From Deltaproteobacteria bacterium (GTDB taxonomy: Bacteria > JAEEML01), in the NCBI GenBank assembly GCA_016283195.1, contig JAEEML010000077.1:1-39240 (forward strand): a stretch of DNA of 39,240 nucleotides. Direction: 5' to 3'. Both the position numbers and the translations under genes were made by a program. Positions 37,174-39,240 of this stretch are shown here, one piece after another. The notes under the pieces were generated by a model. It worked only from the letters and a program-made list of their open reading frames with translations, was not told the origin of the DNA and made no database searches. Position 1 is the first letter of the stretch. The number at the start of each line of letters is the position of its first letter.

Positions 37174-38410
37174 AGTGTTTCCTATTTTTTAAAGCCACAG
37201 GCAAAGCGGCCAAAAGCGCCGTTAAAAGCGCCGCCGCCCAAAAGGTCAAAAGAGAAATAAAGGGCAAATTAAGGCCGGTAGCCGGCCAAAAGCCTTTACC
37301 CCAAAGAGGCAAAATGAGATTGCCTATTCCGATAAGCAAGCGGGAGATGAATATCCCGATAAAGCCGCCCGCAAGACCGATAAAAAGTGCCTCGCCCAGT
37401 AATATGGCTCTAAGTTGCCGGGGCGTGGCGCCAAGCGCGGCCATTACGCCAAAAGCCTCACGCCGACTCACGGCTATATGGTTTACCGCCTCAAAAATGG
37501 CCAGCAAACTAAGCAGCAACAGGCTGGCGCCAAAAATAGTTAAAATCATTATAATTATATAAAAAAGTTCGGCTGCCCTCTGGCTATCACGGTCAAAAAA
37601 GAGGCCCATTTCTTCAACCTCTTTTTGCAAAGCGCGTTTGGAATAACCGGGAGCCAGTTTTAAATATACGCCGCTGTAAACAATTTTTTCCTGTGGGGCA
37701 TAACTTTTCATCCAACCGTAAGCTACATCAAGCGGCACCGAAAATCCGAGTGTTGTTGCCAGCTTACTGGCTCCGGCAATAGTGCAACGCTCTCTGCCGA
37801 CTTGGCCGCTCCCGCGCAGCATATAAGAGCGCCCTAAGGTAAGTTCAAAAGAAATGCCTTTAAGAGCGGTTATCGAAAGCGGCGGCGCGTTTAAGGCCGG
37901 GGCCACAGTCTGATTATAAAGATTAAGTAAATCCGGGGAGATAACTACCGGCACCAAACCATCTTGCGGCTTTAACTTTTCTCTTTCTTCCGCACTTTCG
38001 GCCAAGAGTTCCGGCGGCAAACCGGAGGCAAAAAGCTCAGTAGAAAGTTCTGAGCCAAATATACCGCCGCCCCCGCTCGCCATCATGGGCACTTTTATAT
38101 CAAGGCGCGGGTAGGCCTTTAAAACGCCCGGCAGGGAGCTCAGCTTTTTTAGCCGCCCCTCGCTGATACCGCCGCGGCTTTTGCCCTGACTAAATACATG
38201 TAACAAAAGAGATTCATTATGTTTTGGTTCCACCAAAACCATATCTTCCGGCAGTTCGGTAAAAAGCCTGGAGCTTATCTCTCTATAGCCGGTAAAAACC
38301 ACGGCTGCCACTAGTGAAAGCAGCGTAGTAGCAAGAGCCAGCGAAAATATGGCTATGGCGGTGGAAAAACGGTTAGCACGCAATTCTTTGGCAATAATGG
38401 GCAGCAGCAT
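37160..38410 (-). CDS. ABC transporter permease, FtsX/LolC/MacB-like
   Basis: N-terminal TM plus periplasmic domain plus three C-terminal TMs; VSRREAFGVMAALGATPRQLRAILLGEALFIGLAGGFIGIFISRLL. Confidence 0.9.
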   Translation of the reverse strand: MLLPIIAKELRANRFSTAIAIFSLALATTLLSLVAAVVFTGYREISSRLFTELPEDMVLVEPKHNESLLLHVFSQGKSRGGISEGRLKKLSSLPGVLKAYPRLDIKVPMMASGGGGIFGSELSTELFASGLPPELLAESAEEREKLKPQDGLVPVVISPDLLNLYNQTVAPALNAPPLSITALKGISFELTLGRSYMLRGSGQVGRERCTIAGASKLATTLGFSVPLDVAYGWMKSYAPQEKIVYSGVYLKLAPGYSKRALQKEVEEMGLFFDRDSQRAAELFYIIIMILTIFGASLLLLSLLAIFEAVNHIAVSRREAFGVMAALGATPRQLRAILLGEALFIGLAGGFIGIFISRLLIGIGNLILPLWGKGFWPATGLNLPFISLLTFWAAALLTALLAALPVALKNRKHYERI

Positions 38411-38412
38411 TT

Positions 38413-39057
38413 CTACTTCCGTGGCAGAGTAAACAAAACAGGGAAAAACGGTTCCAAGCGGCGGTCATGGGTAGCAATAAGCAGCGTTCTATCCGGCGCC
38501 AAGCACTCTTTTAAGGCCTTTATCACCAGTTCCGCCGAGGCATCATCCAAACTCCCTGTCGGCTCATCGGCCAAAATGAGACGTTTTTGGCCATAAAGCG
38601 CCCGGGCAATGGCCACGCGCTGCTTTTCGCCGCCGGAGAGCGTCGCGGCTTTAACCGGCGCTTTTTCAGCAAGGCCAACCTGGGCCAAAAGAGCCTGTGC
38701 CCGCGCCTTATCCGGCTTTTGGGCGCTGAAAAAAGCCGGCAGGATGATATTATCCAATACGGAATAATCGGGAATAAGATTATAATTCTGGTAAATTACC
38801 GCCAGCGTTTTCTGCCTGTAGCGGGCCCGTTCCGGCGCTGAAGCCAAGGCAATATCCATGCCGGCAACCGTAACTGCCCCGCTATCCGCTGCCAGCTCGC
38901 CGCTTAAAAGATAAAAAAGCGAACTTTTACCGCTCCCAGAAGGGCCAACAATAAGGCCGCTCTCACCAAAATTCAGCTGCCAGGAGGCTTCCCGAAAAAC
39001 GGTATTATTACCCCTTTTCAGAGTTACCTTTGCTAATTTTATGGCCTCATTTGGCAT
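38413..39057 (-). CDS. ABC transporter ATP-binding protein, LolD/MacB-like
   Basis: GPSGSGKSSLFYLLSGEL (Walker A), LSGGEKQRVAIARAL (signature), LILADEPTGSLDD (Walker B). Confidence 0.95.
   Translation of the reverse strand: MPNEAIKLAKVTLKRGNNTVFREASWQLNFGESGLIVGPSGSGKSSLFYLLSGELAADSGAVTVAGMDIALASAPERARYRQKTLAVIYQNYNLIPDYSVLDNIILPAFFSAQKPDKARAQALLAQVGLAEKAPVKAATLSGGEKQRVAIARALYGQKRLILADEPTGSLDDASAELVIKALKECLAPDRTLLIATHDRRLEPFFPVLFTLPRK
38506..38546. repeat. 41-bp exact direct repeat, copy 1 (inside the lolD-like gene)
   Basis: ctcttttaaggcctttatcaccagttccgccgaggcatcat, identical to 39200-39240. Confidence 0.95.
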
Positions 39058-39240
39058 TTTTTTGTTTAAAGCTCAGGTGAAAATCCAAGCTATCAGGATA
39101 AGAAGAGACAGTGGCAGAGGCAGATAAGTCATCTAAATCACTAAGCAATTCGGCTATTTTAGCTGGCAGTGACTTATTGCCGCTCGCCGGTTTTAAAAGC
39201 TCTTTTAAGGCCTTTATCACCAGTTCCGCCGAGGCATCAT
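39047..39240 (-). CDS. C-terminal fragment of an upstream gene, 5' end outside the window; unknown function
   Basis: Minus-strand reading from the window edge: DASAELVIKALKELLKPASGNKSLPAKIAELLSDLDDLSASATVSSYPDSLDFHLSFKQKNAK*; the stop overlaps the lolD-like start (ATGCCAAATGA). Confidence 0.55.
   Translation of the reverse strand, partial: DASAELVIKALKELLKPASGNKSLPAKIAELLSDLDDLSASATVSSYPDSLDFHLSFKQKNAK
39200..39240. repeat. 41-bp exact direct repeat, copy 2 (at the window edge)
   Basis: Identical to 38506-38546; identity stops at 39199 (g versus a) and runs to the last base of the window. Confidence 0.95.

Overview
The window is ordinary bacterial chromosome, mostly housekeeping genes, with one accessory stretch at about 27.0-30.05 kb and several less ordinary loci. 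Recognisable conserved genes are murI, secA, a PPi-type phosphofructokinase, a TldE/TldD pair, folK, rpe, mutS, the infC-rpmI-rplT-trmN6 cluster, a YihY/BrkB membrane protein, a PilZ protein, nifS-nifU, and a LolD/FtsX-type ABC transporter with a HEAT-repeat protein. Most interesting loci: (1) a four-gene, tightly coupled operon at 19429-23453 made of an ExbB/TolQ/MotA-like channel, two divergent ExbD/TolR-like stator proteins and a bitopic protein with a Gly/Ser repeat linker. It has the 1 ExbB + 2 ExbD composition of motors such as Myxococcus AglRQS, but no recognisable known partner, and is the best candidate for an undescribed energised envelope machine. (2) A lipoprotein built from three tandem 12-cysteine modules. 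(3) A TldD homologue with a Tat signal and lipobox next to a signal-less TldE. (4) An MMPL/RND + LolA-like + Cys-rich lipoprotein + acyl-CoA ligase locus. (5) An accessory island with a 34-bp tandem repeat, a DUF4143-type ATPase, a VapC-type toxin-antitoxin pair, a frameshifted FISUMP relic and strong hairpins. (6) A 41-bp exact duplication of lolD coding sequence at the right edge of the window, which may be an assembly artefact. Assignments come from reading the supplied translations and motifs; no database search was run.
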